A DNA stretch of 37,379 bases, from assembly GCA_016868015.1 (NCBI GenBank), contig VGIF01000014.1:1-37379 (forward strand), written 5' to 3'. A program made the position numbers and the translations under genes. The notes beneath the pieces are model-generated. The model was not told the DNA's origin, did no database searches, and worked only from the letters and a program-made list of their open reading frames with translations. Of this stretch, positions 16,792 to 24,895 are shown one piece after another. The first letter of the stretch is position 1, and each line of letters opens with the position of its first letter. This DNA comes from Betaproteobacteria bacterium. GTDB taxonomy: Bacteria > Pseudomonadota > Gammaproteobacteria > Burkholderiales > SG8-41.

Positions 16792-18201
16792 TCACGCACC
16801 TGCCGTCAATTGACCAAAGAGCTGTTCCATTCCTCGAAGATGGCGAAGTCGATCGGCATACGCAATTGCTTCTTCCCGTCTCCCGTGTGCCGCGAGCTTC
16901 GTCAGCAAAGACTTCAACCTATCCTGGAAGTCGAATGTCGGAACGAAGGTGTCAAGAACCTTCCCGAGCACAGCGCTGACATTTTCGGGGCTGATGTCCG
17001 CGAGGCGCTCAAGCTCTTCGATGAAATCGTCGGCGTCGTAACCGATGTGGACGTAAGGGGCCACCGCCAGCAGCCATTCCCGCTCGTGCTCACCAATGGT
17101 CTTGATGTAGCAGCTTAGGCGGCCGAGTTTGGAAAGCAGCTTTTCTGGTGGCTCTGCGGCGCCCCGACTCCAAGTCACGCATCGTGCCCAGAAAGAAAGG
17201 ATTCTCTCCACTTGAGATTTCGATAGGTCCTGATTGCTTACGCTCCAGAAAAATGTGGTGGCCTGCTCAAGATCATCGATTCGCCCAACTTCAAAGAGGT
17301 AGGAGAATCGGGGGCCGTCAAGTTCCTCGTCTCCCCACAGGAAAGCGAGGGCGATTCGTTCGACAATCTTTTCCCGCGCGTGCCGGCCTTTGGCCTCTTG
17401 TCGTAGCCCGAAGTCTAGGATTCCGCCTTCGGCCAGCAGCGCATATACGGGGCGTGTCGCAGGCGCGTAGGCGAGACCCTCGAGGGCGCAGTGAAAGTTG
17501 TTCAGAAAATCGAATGGGAAAACGCCCTTGAGGTTACCCTGCAACCAATCGCGATCGATGAAATCAATGTTGGCTATGTAGTTCGCAGCCAATGTGGAAA
17601 ATTCGTAGTTCGCGTTCTCGCATTTGGCGATTTCTTGGTCAAACAGCGGCTTCATCTGCGCCCACGCGCCGGCATGTCCGCCACAGGGATCCGGCGTCAG
17701 CGCGGCCGCACCCGGTTTCATGCTCAATGTGTAAGTCGCGAGCCCGTGCTGATCTTGCAGCTGCGGCACCGCTTGCAGCATCACGTTTTGTGCGCCCGCG
17801 TCCGGGAACGTCACGTCGTGCGTGACTTGCCAGGGATTGCGGTTGGGCATGTGGTTTAACGCGGCGATCGCTGCGGCGTCGTGCTGTGCGCCGGTATCGG
17901 GGCGCGAACGAATGATCAGACAGGTTAGGCTGCTGTCGTCGGCGGCCGTGAACGGGCCGTACGGTGTGTGCGGCCGCGAAAAATGCACGGTATTGGTCTT
18001 GACCTCACGCCGCCCGATTTTGCCCCTGCCGCCGAGCATGATCTGATACTGCGGGACGTCGTGGAAATGCGGCGTGGAGAGCCGGCCGGGTGCGAACGTC
18101 ACCAGCGCGGCGAGCGGCAGCTGCGGATTGCCGCGTTTGCCCAGCAAGGGCGTGGTGACGTTTCTGGAGCCATCGACGCCGGTCCTGATGGCCTGATTCA
18201 C
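16792..18201 (-). CDS. Hybrid ORF: cupin N-terminus joined in frame to a foreign helical C-terminus
   Basis: A 469-residue frame of two unlike parts. Residues 1 to about 170 are a cupin-type domain (APGRLSTPHFHDVPQYQIMLGGRGKIG, His45 and His47, then VHFSRPHTPYGPF). From about residue 175 the text changes to an all-helical sequence rich in Glu, Phe, Trp and Leu (MKPLFDQEIAKCENANYEF, LWGDEELDGPRFSYLFEVGRI, LLTKLAAHGRREEAIAYADRL). This resembles the C-terminal tail of large defence-type ATPases, though I cannot name the family surely. The DNA of the second part (about 16792-17680) is visibly lower in GC than the first. The start is GTG 18201. I read it as a native cupin gene cut at the edge of the integrase/AbiE island and fused to a leftover gene end. 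Whether the product is functional is unknown. Confidence 0.6.
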   Translation of the reverse strand: MNQAIRTGVDGSRNVTTPLLGKRGNPQLPLAALVTFAPGRLSTPHFHDVPQYQIMLGGRGKIGRREVKTNTVHFSRPHTPYGPFTAADDSSLTCLIIRSRPDTGAQHDAAAIAALNHMPNRNPWQVTHDVTFPDAGAQNVMLQAVPQLQDQHGLATYTLSMKPGAAALTPDPCGGHAGAWAQMKPLFDQEIAKCENANYEFSTLAANYIANIDFIDRDWLQGNLKGVFPFDFLNNFHCALEGLAYAPATRPVYALLAEGGILDFGLRQEAKGRHAREKIVERIALAFLWGDEELDGPRFSYLFEVGRIDDLEQATTFFWSVSNQDLSKSQVERILSFWARCVTWSRGAAEPPEKLLSKLGRLSCYIKTIGEHEREWLLAVAPYVHIGYDADDFIEELERLADISPENVSAVLGKVLDTFVPTFDFQDRLKSLLTKLAAHGRREEAIAYADRLRHLRGMEQLFGQLTAGA

Positions 18202-18507
18202 TTTCGCATCGTCATACGCAATTACCGTTGCCGTTTCGTTCTCCGGTGTGTGAGATTGCCTTTGGTCGCGCCCATCATGGTGTCAGCCACGGTTCATAAA
18301 AAAGCGCAATAGTATAGTCGCAGTTCGTTGTCCAAGCGGTGTACGAATTCGACTCAGCCAAAGCCCCGCCGCACGCAACAACACTCGTGGGAATGAGCCT
18401 GTCAATGTCGGCAGCGCCCTGACCCGGCCACGCAAAAAACTTCCGCGTGTGTTGCGCCGGATGCGGCGCATCGGTCAGCCGATCATGCATCGGCGGCGCC
18501 GTCCGCG

Positions 18508-18582
18508 CGCGAAGTGCATGCCGCAATAGGGCTTGGCCACACCCTGCGATAAATCGGCAACCGGCACGCTCCCGAACTCCAA
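18508..18582 (-). pseudogene. N-terminal remnant of a CaiB/BaiF family CoA-transferase
   Basis: The frame reads LEFGSVPVADLSQGVAKPYCGMHFA in two overlapping parts, with the core ADLSQGVAKPYCGM. This matches the N-terminal signature of family III CoA-transferases (VLDLSQGVAGPYCGM). After this the frame runs into an Arg-rich stretch and a stop, and the rest of the about 400-residue protein is absent. It suggests a deletion next to the hybrid cupin gene. Confidence 0.45.
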
Positions 18583-18602
18583 ATCATCCTGAGTGTTAGT
18601 TT

Positions 18603-18635
18603 GTAACATATTGATTTTATGGATATTTTTATGTC
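18603..18635 (+). repeat. 33-bp AT-rich intergenic element, copy D (IHF-site-like)
   Basis: It begins GTAACATATTGATTTTATG and continues into a T-tract. On the minus strand it reads AATCAATATGTTA, an exact IHF consensus match. It lies 20 bases upstream of the CaiB remnant. Confidence 0.75.
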
Positions 18636-18753
18636 GCTCATTGATGCTTGCGCATCACCATTGTCGGCTCGCTGCAGGGTGTGCACATGCTTCGCGCCGT
18701 TTCGCGCACGGACACGTTTGCGCTCACGCAGCGGTGCGACGCCTTTGCTTAAC

Positions 18754-19107
18754 CTATTTACCGGGGCCTTGCTTATCTTCGAACGCCCCCGTCGGCGGAA
18801 ACACTTGGCGATAAACCAGCCGCTTGCTTTTGTGCGGGGGCTGGTAATCCGGCGGCGTGCAGGTGGCGACCGATTGCGCGTAACCCTCGCCGTGCAGCAC
18901 CGATTCGTCCGCCAGTTCGTAGATGTTGAGATATTTGTAGGCGCCGTTTCCCTCGCATAGCTCGAAGCGCCGCGCGCTCAAGAAGCCGGGCACCATCATT
19001 CGCTCGGGTATGTGCTGCTCGGTAAACCATGCGCTCGACTTGTCCTGCACCTGCGGATCAGCCTCCGTGAATACGATTAGCAGCGCTTTTCCGATTTCCT
19101 GCTTCAT
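18754..19107 (-). CDS. EthD-like dimeric alpha/beta-barrel protein
   Basis: A 117-residue protein reading KALLIVFTEADPQVQDKSSAWFTEQHIPERMMVPGFLSARRFEL, then YKYLNIYELADESVL. This is the ferredoxin-like dimeric barrel pattern of small EthD/Dabb-type proteins encoded beside aromatic and cyclic-compound degradation genes. The role is likely as a small helper or isomerase-like protein; no catalytic residue is certain. ATG 19107 has a perfect AGGAGGT eight bases upstream, which decides the start over the longer frame to 19182. The first domain of the protein at 33311-33997 shows the same pattern. Confidence 0.65.
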   Translation of the reverse strand: MKQEIGKALLIVFTEADPQVQDKSSAWFTEQHIPERMMVPGFLSARRFELCEGNGAYKYLNIYELADESVLHGEGYAQSVATCTPPDYQPPHKSKRLVYRQVFPPTGAFEDKQGPGK

Positions 19108-19329
19108 GGCCGTACCTCCTTTTGATAGCTGCCGCCCGGCGGATGGGCCAGGCGCCCGCGCGATTACCATAACCTTCAGCAAATCAGCGAATCCGCTCCC
19201 GCCCCTTGCGCCTCATTGACGTTCTCGCCGCTTTGGTGCCGTTCACAACGAAGCGCCACACCCGGCGCCACCAGGCTCGTTCAGCGTTGTTGCAACGAAT
19301 GCAATGGCCTCGGCGCGGCAATACCGGCG

Positions 19330-19728
19330 CTACTTCAATGCGGCCACGCCAGCCTTGGCGATCTCCTCGTCCTCCTCGGACTTGGCGCCGCTCACGCCGA
19401 TTGCGCCGAGCACGCCGCCCTCGCGCAACACCGGCACCGCGCCCTGCGCCGGCACCATAGCCCCTTGCGCGGATAACATGAACGCCTGCATCACCGGCGA
19501 GTTTGCCCGTGCGGTGAGCTCGGCGCTCGGTACGCCGAAGTTGGCCGAAGCGTAAGCCTTGCCTTTCGAAATGCCCGCCGTGCGCCAGGACGCGCCGTCC
19601 AGCCGTACCATCGCCAGCAAGTCTCCCCGCCCATCCACGACGGAGATCGACACTTTGACGCCCATCTGCTGCGCCTTGGCCTGTGCCGTTTGCAACATCT
19701 TCTGTGCTTCGTTTGAGGTGAGATACAT
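19330..19728 (-). CDS. GlcG/HbpS family heme-binding protein
   Basis: A 132-residue protein with the GlcG/HbpS (DUF336) sequence: LTSNEAQKMLQTAQAKAQQMG, VKVSISVVDGRGDLLAMVRLDGA, SKGKAYASANFGVPS and GGVLGAIGVSGAKSEEDEEIAKAG. Members form oligomers, some bind heme, and they are often encoded with oxidative catabolism genes. AAGGAG seven bases before ATG 19728 sets the start. It lies in a loose minus-strand series with the dehydrogenase and glutathione transferase genes. The precise role is unknown. Confidence 0.85.
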   Translation of the reverse strand: MYLTSNEAQKMLQTAQAKAQQMGVKVSISVVDGRGDLLAMVRLDGASWRTAGISKGKAYASANFGVPSAELTARANSPVMQAFMLSAQGAMVPAQGAVPVLREGGVLGAIGVSGAKSEEDEEIAKAGVAALK

Positions 19729-20037
19729 GCGAGGCTCCTTGATGGAAAGTGCTGCGATTGACGGCGCAACCGCGGATGCTTGATGGGCGGCGGCCCCTGG
19801 AGGGCGGCCGTCGAGCGTCAAATGGGTGCGCGACGCTGGCGGCCCGGCTGCCCAGAGATTCTAAGCCCGCAAGGCAATCGGCAAAAACCGCTGCTGAATT
19901 TGCATATGCCTTGTCTTGAGGGCGCGGGCCCGCCCTGCGCGATTGTCCGCCGGAAACTCGTGCCCGCCGAAAACGCTACGCCTCCCACCGCCGCGAAGCC
20001 GTGCCTCGTGCAAGTCATGCGCGATGGGTGGCTGCGT
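19729..20037. other. Intergenic region of 309 bases without a visible gene
   Basis: Besides the ribosome site of the GlcG-like gene I see only a short GC-rich hairpin candidate, GGGC/GCCC, around 19920-19937, which could end the upstream dehydrogenase transcript. No T-run follows. Confidence 0.4.
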
Positions 20038-20913
20038 TCACGCCGCGGTGCGCCCGTTACTCGCCACAAAGCGGGCAATGTCCTCGGCGAACACGCGCTC
20101 GGAATCGTCCTGCGGCGCGTAACCGATCACTTGCCGGGCGTTGGCGATGCTCCAGCACGAACGCGTATTATCGGACACGCCATAAAAGCAGTGCCACGGC
20201 ACGCCGTCGGCGTTGCGGATGTCGGGCGTCTCGATGGATTTCACGTAAAGCTGCTGCAGATCGCGCACGCTGATGTAGCCCGCCAGATCACGCTTGTAGG
20301 TGGTCTGATTGTCCGCAAGCTTCGCGCCATCGACCGGGCGCGGCACGACGATGCGGATGTGTATGTTTTCGACCGGCCTGCCGAAACGGCCGGTGGCGAA
20401 AATAAACCCGAGATTCTCATAAGCGATCTTGGCCCAGCCGTAGAAGTTGTCCGACAGCGGATAAGTCGTGTGATCGCAAGCCGCCATGCGCCCGTCGTGC
20501 ATTTTGGTTTCGTACCAGTCGGTGGCGTGGTTGGAGCTTGCCGTGACAACGCGCGTCACGCCTTCTTCCTGAGCGAGCCGAAACACGTGATAGGCCATGT
20601 CGAGCGAATCGCGCTCGACGTAGTAACCCTGAAGATCGCCCGGCGGCCGCTCCTTGAGCCACTGCCGCGGTGCGCCGGTATTCACGCCCGGGCGCGTGCT
20701 GCGAGTATTGTGAACGATTGCATCGACGCCTTTGAAGTGCTTGCGATAGGCGTCGATGTCGGAATTGACCAAATCGACCTCGATGATGTCGTCGATATCG
20801 TGTGGTTTGCGCCGGTCCAGCAAAACCAGGTCATAGCGGCTGCGGAACACGGGCAGGAGCTGGCGCGAAAGGTAACCGGCTGCGCCGGTGATCAGGACGC
20901 GTTTGCGTGCCAT
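20038..20913 (-). CDS. NAD-dependent epimerase/dehydratase (extended SDR)
   Basis: A 291-residue extended short-chain dehydrogenase. The dinucleotide motif is TGAAGYL (9-15), an Asp at the end of strand 2 (LLDRR) favours NAD, and the catalytic set is Ser126/127 with Tyr158 and Lys162 (YGWAK). The nearest named relatives by pattern are uronate dehydrogenases and sugar epimerases, but the substrate is unknown. The gene starts 22 bases after the YghU-like stop on the same strand, so both are likely in one transcript. Confidence 0.85.
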   Translation of the reverse strand: MARKRVLITGAAGYLSRQLLPVFRSRYDLVLLDRRKPHDIDDIIEVDLVNSDIDAYRKHFKGVDAIVHNTRSTRPGVNTGAPRQWLKERPPGDLQGYYVERDSLDMAYHVFRLAQEEGVTRVVTASSNHATDWYETKMHDGRMAACDHTTYPLSDNFYGWAKIAYENLGFIFATGRFGRPVENIHIRIVVPRPVDGAKLADNQTTYKRDLAGYISVRDLQQLYVKSIETPDIRNADGVPWHCFYGVSDNTRSCWSIANARQVIGYAPQDDSERVFAEDIARFVASNGRTAA

Positions 20914-20935
20914 GGTGGGCCACTCCTCGACTGGG

Positions 20936-21829
20936 TTACCCGCGCGCGGCGAGTTTGTCTTGCGTCTTCGTCAGAAAATCGCCGGCGTCGTGACGCTCGT
21001 GCAACTGTTGTTCGGGCGGCCCGCTGGTGCGGTTGACCATGCGCCCGCGCCTGACGGCCGGGCGCTCGCCGATTTCCTTCGTCCAGCGCGCGAGGTTTTT
21101 GTATTCGTGCGTTTGCAGGAATTTGCGCGCGTCGCCGTAGGAGGCGCCGTTCATCATGCCGTTGCCGTACCACGGCCAGATCGCCATATCGGCGATGGTG
21201 TATTCGTCGCCGGCGACGAATTGATTATTCGCAAGTTGCCGGTCGAGCACGTCGAGCAGGCGTTTTGTCTCCATCGCGAAACGGTCGATGGCGTATTTGA
21301 TCTTCACCGGCGCATAGTCATAAAAATGGCCGAAGCCGCCGCCGACATAGGGCGTCGAGCCCATTTGCCAGAACAGCCAATTCAGCACTTCGGTGCGCTT
21401 GGTGGCTTCCGTGGGCAGGAAAGCGCCGAATTTTTCCGCCAGGTAGAGCAAGATCGCACCGGATTCGAACACGCGGCGCGGCGGCTCTACGCTATAGTCC
21501 ATCAACGCCGGGATTTTGGAATTCGGGTTTACCGCGACAAAGCCGCTGCCGAATTGGTCGCCCGCGCTGATGCGGATGAGCCAGGCGTCATATTCCGCCG
21601 CGCGATGACCCGCCGCCAGCAGCTCCTCCAGCAGAATCGTGACCTTGACGCCATTGGGCGTGCCCAACGAATAGAGCTGCAGCGGATGCTTGCCGCGCGG
21701 CAACACCTTCTCGTGGGTTGCGCCCGCGACGGGGCGATTCATGTTGCTGTAGCGCCAATTGGGGCTGTCGCCTTTTTCCCAGACCCAGACTTCCGGTGGC
21801 GTGTATTGGGATTGTGGTGTGTCGGTCAT
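20936..21829 (-). CDS. yghU: YghU-type glutathione transferase/disulfide-bond reductase
   Basis: A 297-residue protein very close in text to E. coli YghU (288): NRPVAGATHEKVLPRGKHPLQLYSLGTPNGVKVTILLEELL, NPNSKIPALMDY, FESGAILLYLAEKFG, GGGFGHFYDYAPVKIKYAIDRF and QLHERHDAGDF near the end. YghU is a nu-class glutathione S-transferase that reduces organic peroxides and disulfides using two glutathiones. The chosen start ATG 21829 gives MTDTPQSQYTPPEVWVWEKG, like the family; the longer frame to 21931 is rejected. It is followed directly by the SDR gene, fitting a detoxification or oxidative-catabolism setting. Confidence 0.93.
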   Translation of the reverse strand: MTDTPQSQYTPPEVWVWEKGDSPNWRYSNMNRPVAGATHEKVLPRGKHPLQLYSLGTPNGVKVTILLEELLAAGHRAAEYDAWLIRISAGDQFGSGFVAVNPNSKIPALMDYSVEPPRRVFESGAILLYLAEKFGAFLPTEATKRTEVLNWLFWQMGSTPYVGGGFGHFYDYAPVKIKYAIDRFAMETKRLLDVLDRQLANNQFVAGDEYTIADMAIWPWYGNGMMNGASYGDARKFLQTHEYKNLARWTKEIGERPAVRRGRMVNRTSGPPEQQLHERHDAGDFLTKTQDKLAARG

Positions 21830-22129
21830 GTTGGGCTCTCGGGCGTCGCTGGATGGATGGGCGCAATGGATAAAACCGGGAGGGGCAGTGTAAACTTTTC
21901 CGCGCTGCGTGTGTTGAAGACGAAAACCCACGGGGCGCTTTGCGCACGATCATTCGGCGTGCTGATGCGCATGCGGTAGACGGCGCAGGGCAACTTCCGG
22001 CACAGGGCAGCGGTGGCGGCGCTGAGCGCGGTGCGCGCCAAAGGTGTGGTGTCTCGGTAGCCTGTCGCGCATGAATACGGCGTTGCTTCTGCCGCCCCGC
22101 CCCGCGGCTAAACTCGCCGTGCCGTTTTT
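21830..22129. other. Intergenic region of 300 bases without a visible gene
   Basis: It separates the MoaD-like and YghU genes. I see no hairpin with a T-run, no repeat copy and no convincing reading frame. It may hold the promoter of the YghU/SDR transcript. Confidence 0.35.
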
Positions 22130-22375
22130 TCAACCGCCACGGATCGACGGCACCAAATGCACTTCACTGTCCGGGCGGATCGGCGCAAACCACGCGTCCT
22201 GAAAAATCTCGCCGTCGATGGCGATGGCGTAGCCTTCCACGAGATGCGGCGCGAGTGCGGGGTAACGTTCGCCGAGCACGCGCAGCAACTGGCGTACGTT
22301 TTTCGCGTCGACATCGATTTGCGACACGCCGCCGGTAAACTGCTTTAACGTGCCGGTGAGGTGGACGCGCGCCAA
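22130..22375 (-). CDS. MoaD/ThiS family sulfur-carrier-like protein
   Basis: An 81-residue ubiquitin-fold protein ending in SIRGG, the diglycine tail of MoaD and ThiS on which a thiocarboxylate is formed. The pattern VHLTGTLKQFTGGVSQIDVDAKNVRQLLRVLGERYPAL is typical of MoaD-like small proteins. The start codon is TTG (22375), preceded by AAGGA that overlaps the stop codon of the molybdenum hydroxylase gene, so translation is coupled. It may supply sulfur for molybdenum cofactor or for another transfer. A partner MoaE or E1-like enzyme is not in the window. Confidence 0.85.
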   Translation of the reverse strand: MARVHLTGTLKQFTGGVSQIDVDAKNVRQLLRVLGERYPALAPHLVEGYAIAIDGEIFQDAWFAPIRPDSEVHLVPSIRGG

Positions 22376-22383
22376 GCCGATCC

Positions 22384-24681
22384 TTATCCTGCCGCGCGCT
22401 CGATCGCTTCCAGCACGCGCGGCGGCGACATCGGCAGTTGCGTCATGCGCAGCCCCAATGCGTTGGCGACGGCATTCGCAATCGCCGCCATCGGCGGCAC
22501 GATCGGTGTCTCGCCGACGCCGCGCACGCCGTAGGGGTGGCGCGGGTTGGGCACTTCGACGATGACAGTGTCGATCATCGGCACGTCGGAGGCGACCGGC
22601 GTGCGGTAGTCGAGAAAGCCCGCGTTTTCGAGTTGGCCTTTGGCGTTGTAGATGTACTCTTCGTTCAACGCCCAGCCGATGCCTTGCACCGCGCCGCCGT
22701 GCATTTGGCCCTCGACATACGCGGGGTGCACCGCCTTGCCGGCGTCCTGAATTGCGGTGTAGCGCAGGATTTTAACTGCGCCGGTTTCGCGATCCACTTC
22801 AACGTCAACCACATGCGTGGCAAATCCCGGCCCCGCGCCTTGCGCGTTGATCGCGGCGTTGGCGACGATAGGGCCGCCGGTCTTGCCGGCGGCCGCGGCG
22901 AGTTCGGCGAGGGTCATTTTTTTCTCGCCACCGGCGCTGCCGCTGGCCGAGCGCGCGCAGCCACCTTCCCAGATCACTTGATCGAGCGGCAGTTCCCACA
23001 GCTTGGCCGCGCGTTCGCGCAACTGGGCAATCATGTTACGCGCCGCTTCGATCACCGCCATGCCGCTGGAGAACGTCACGCGGCTGCCGCCGGTGAGAAA
23101 GGTGAAGCCCAGCGAGCTGGTGTCGCCGATCGACGGGCGCACCTTGTCATACGGAATGCCCAGTGCCTCGGCGCCCATCATGGCGAGGGATGCGCGCGGG
23201 CCGCCGATGTCGGGCGTGCCGGCGATTAACGTCACGCTGCCGTCCTCGGCGAGATTCAGCGTGGCGCAGGTTTCGCCGCCGATGTTGAACCAAAAACCGG
23301 AAGCGACGCCGCGGCCCTGGTTGGCTTTGAGCGGTGCCTGGTAGTGCGCATGCGCGCGCGCTGCTTCGAGTGTTTGCACCAGGCCGACGGGGCCGAACTT
23401 GGGGCCGTAGGCGGCCTTGGTGCCTTCCTTGGCAGCATTTTTTAAACGCAATTCGATGGGGTCGATGTTGAGCTTTTTCGCCAGTTCATCGATTACGCTC
23501 TCCACCGCGTATTCGGAAATCGGCGCACCGGGCGCGCGATAGGCGGCGACCTTGGGGCGGTTGCTCACCACGTCAAAGCCGATCACGCGCACGTTTTCCA
23601 GATCGTACGGCGCGAACGCGCACATCGCGCCGGGGCCCACCGGAGAGCCCTGAAACGCGCCGGCCTGATATTTGAGCAGCGCGTCGGCCGCGGTGATTTT
23701 GCCCTCGCGCGTGGCGCCGATTTTCACCCATACTTTCGCGCCGGAGGTGGGGCCGGTGGCTTCGAACACTTCGGCGCGCGTCATGGTCATTTTCACCGGC
23801 TGCTTGCATTTGCGCGAGAGGGCCAGCGCCAGTGGCTCCAGGTACACCACCGTCTTGCCGCCGAAACCGCCGCCGATTTCTGTGGCGGTGACGCGCAGCT
23901 TGGCGTGCTCCATGCCGAGCAGCTTGGCGCAGAAGCTACGCACGATGAACTGCCCTTGAGTGGTGCACCACAGCTCGGCTTGGCCATCTTCCGACACGCT
24001 GGCCAGACACGCGTGCGGCTCGATGTAACCCTGGTGCACGGGCGCGGTGTTGAATTCGCGCTCGATCACCACATCGGCCTTGGCAAAGCCGGCGGCGATG
24101 TCGCCGAGCGCGAACTCGACGCGCTTGGCAACATTGGAAGGTTGCGCGGGCTTGGGCTCGACGCCGATGGTGTACATATTCTCGTGCAAGAGCGGTGCGC
24201 CGGGCGCCATCGCGGCTTCGACGTCGATCACGTGCGGCAGCACTTCATAGTCGACTTTGATGAGTGCGAGCGCTTGAGCGGCAATCGCATCCGTAGTTGC
24301 AGCCACCGCGGCTACCGCGTGCCCGACGTAAAGCGCTTTTTCGCGCGCCATAATGTTGCGCGTCATATCGCGATAGTTGACCATCATCTCGCCCGCGGGG
24401 ATAAACTCGGAAGGCAGATCGCCGAAATCGGCGCACGTCACAATCGCTTTCACGCCGGGCAGCGCCAACGCCTTCGACGCGTCAATCGATTTGATGCGCG
24501 CGTGTGCGTGTGGACTGCGCAACACCTTGCCCACCAGCATGTTCGGCAAAAAAAGATCGGCGCCAAAGCGCGCGCGGCCAGTGACTTTATCCACGCCGTC
24601 GGGGCGCGGCGGGCGCGTGCCGACGATTTTGAATTCGCGTTCGCGTAGGTTCATTGCGGCCGTGGTGGTGAGGTCGTTCAT
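22384..24681 (-). CDS. Xanthine dehydrogenase family molybdopterin-binding large subunit
   Basis: A 765-residue large subunit of a molybdenum hydroxylase (CoxL, XdhA and aromatic-acid CoA reductase group). It shows the entry KVTGRARFGADL, the molybdopterin loop GGGFGGK (270-276), AYRAPGAPISEYAVES and the active-site glutamate Glu724 in GVGETP. It would hydroxylate an N-heterocycle, aldehyde or CoA-linked aromatic. The iron-sulfur and FAD subunits normally encoded beside it are absent here. ATG 24681 has GGGAGA upstream; the frame open to 24735 is rejected. The MoaD-like gene follows eight bases downstream. Repeat copy E and the divergent ThDP-enzyme gene lie upstream. Confidence 0.9.
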   Translation of the reverse strand: MNDLTTTAAMNLREREFKIVGTRPPRPDGVDKVTGRARFGADLFLPNMLVGKVLRSPHAHARIKSIDASKALALPGVKAIVTCADFGDLPSEFIPAGEMMVNYRDMTRNIMAREKALYVGHAVAAVAATTDAIAAQALALIKVDYEVLPHVIDVEAAMAPGAPLLHENMYTIGVEPKPAQPSNVAKRVEFALGDIAAGFAKADVVIEREFNTAPVHQGYIEPHACLASVSEDGQAELWCTTQGQFIVRSFCAKLLGMEHAKLRVTATEIGGGFGGKTVVYLEPLALALSRKCKQPVKMTMTRAEVFEATGPTSGAKVWVKIGATREGKITAADALLKYQAGAFQGSPVGPGAMCAFAPYDLENVRVIGFDVVSNRPKVAAYRAPGAPISEYAVESVIDELAKKLNIDPIELRLKNAAKEGTKAAYGPKFGPVGLVQTLEAARAHAHYQAPLKANQGRGVASGFWFNIGGETCATLNLAEDGSVTLIAGTPDIGGPRASLAMMGAEALGIPYDKVRPSIGDTSSLGFTFLTGGSRVTFSSGMAVIEAARNMIAQLRERAAKLWELPLDQVIWEGGCARSASGSAGGEKKMTLAELAAAAGKTGGPIVANAAINAQGAGPGFATHVVDVEVDRETGAVKILRYTAIQDAGKAVHPAYVEGQMHGGAVQGIGWALNEEYIYNAKGQLENAGFLDYRTPVASDVPMIDTVIVEVPNPRHPYGVRGVGETPIVPPMAAIANAVANALGLRMTQLPMSPPRVLEAIERAAG

Positions 24682-24755
24682 CGCCTGTCTCCCAGGTAAC
24701 GGTAGCTGGATTGAGTTGCACATTATGCCCGGCACTGCCCGCTGTCAATTTTGAT

Positions 24756-24788
24756 GTAAGTATTTGATTTAATTCATATTTTTATTTT
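24756..24788 (+). repeat. 33-bp AT-rich intergenic element, copy E (IHF-site-like)
   Basis: It begins GTAAGTATTTGATTTAATT and continues into a T-tract. On the minus strand it reads AATCAAATACTTA, an exact IHF consensus match. It lies in the divergent region between the molybdenum hydroxylase and the ThDP enzyme, where DNA bending could affect both promoters. Confidence 0.78.
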
Positions 24789-24895
24789 GCAGTGCATGTA
24801 GGCACCTGCGGCGGCGTTTGACGCTACCCAAACGAGTGGCTACATTGCATCGAGCCAGAAAAATTCGAATTTCAATCTCATCGATCGGAGATTCC

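Larger units (their letters stand above)
18202..18753. other. 552-base gap with promoter-like site, gene remnant and repeat copy D
   Basis: On the minus strand near 18311-18317 is a TATACT box, with TTGGAC about 13 bases upstream of it, a possible promoter for the hybrid cupin gene. A CaiB-like remnant (18508-18582) and repeat copy D (18603-18635) occupy the middle. No intact gene is seen. Confidence 0.5.

Noticed and set aside
15609-16799. Minus-strand open frame of 396 codons opposite abiEii
   Set aside because: abiEii carries all nucleotidyltransferase motifs; the antisense frame shows no domain.
18275-18526. 83-codon minus-strand frame upstream of the cupin hybrid
   Set aside because: It overlaps a promoter-like site and shows no recognisable domain; better explained as part of a decayed region.
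19780-21979. Two long overlapping plus-strand frames opposite the SDR and YghU genes
   Set aside because: The minus-strand genes match known families along their whole length; the plus-strand frames match nothing recognisable.
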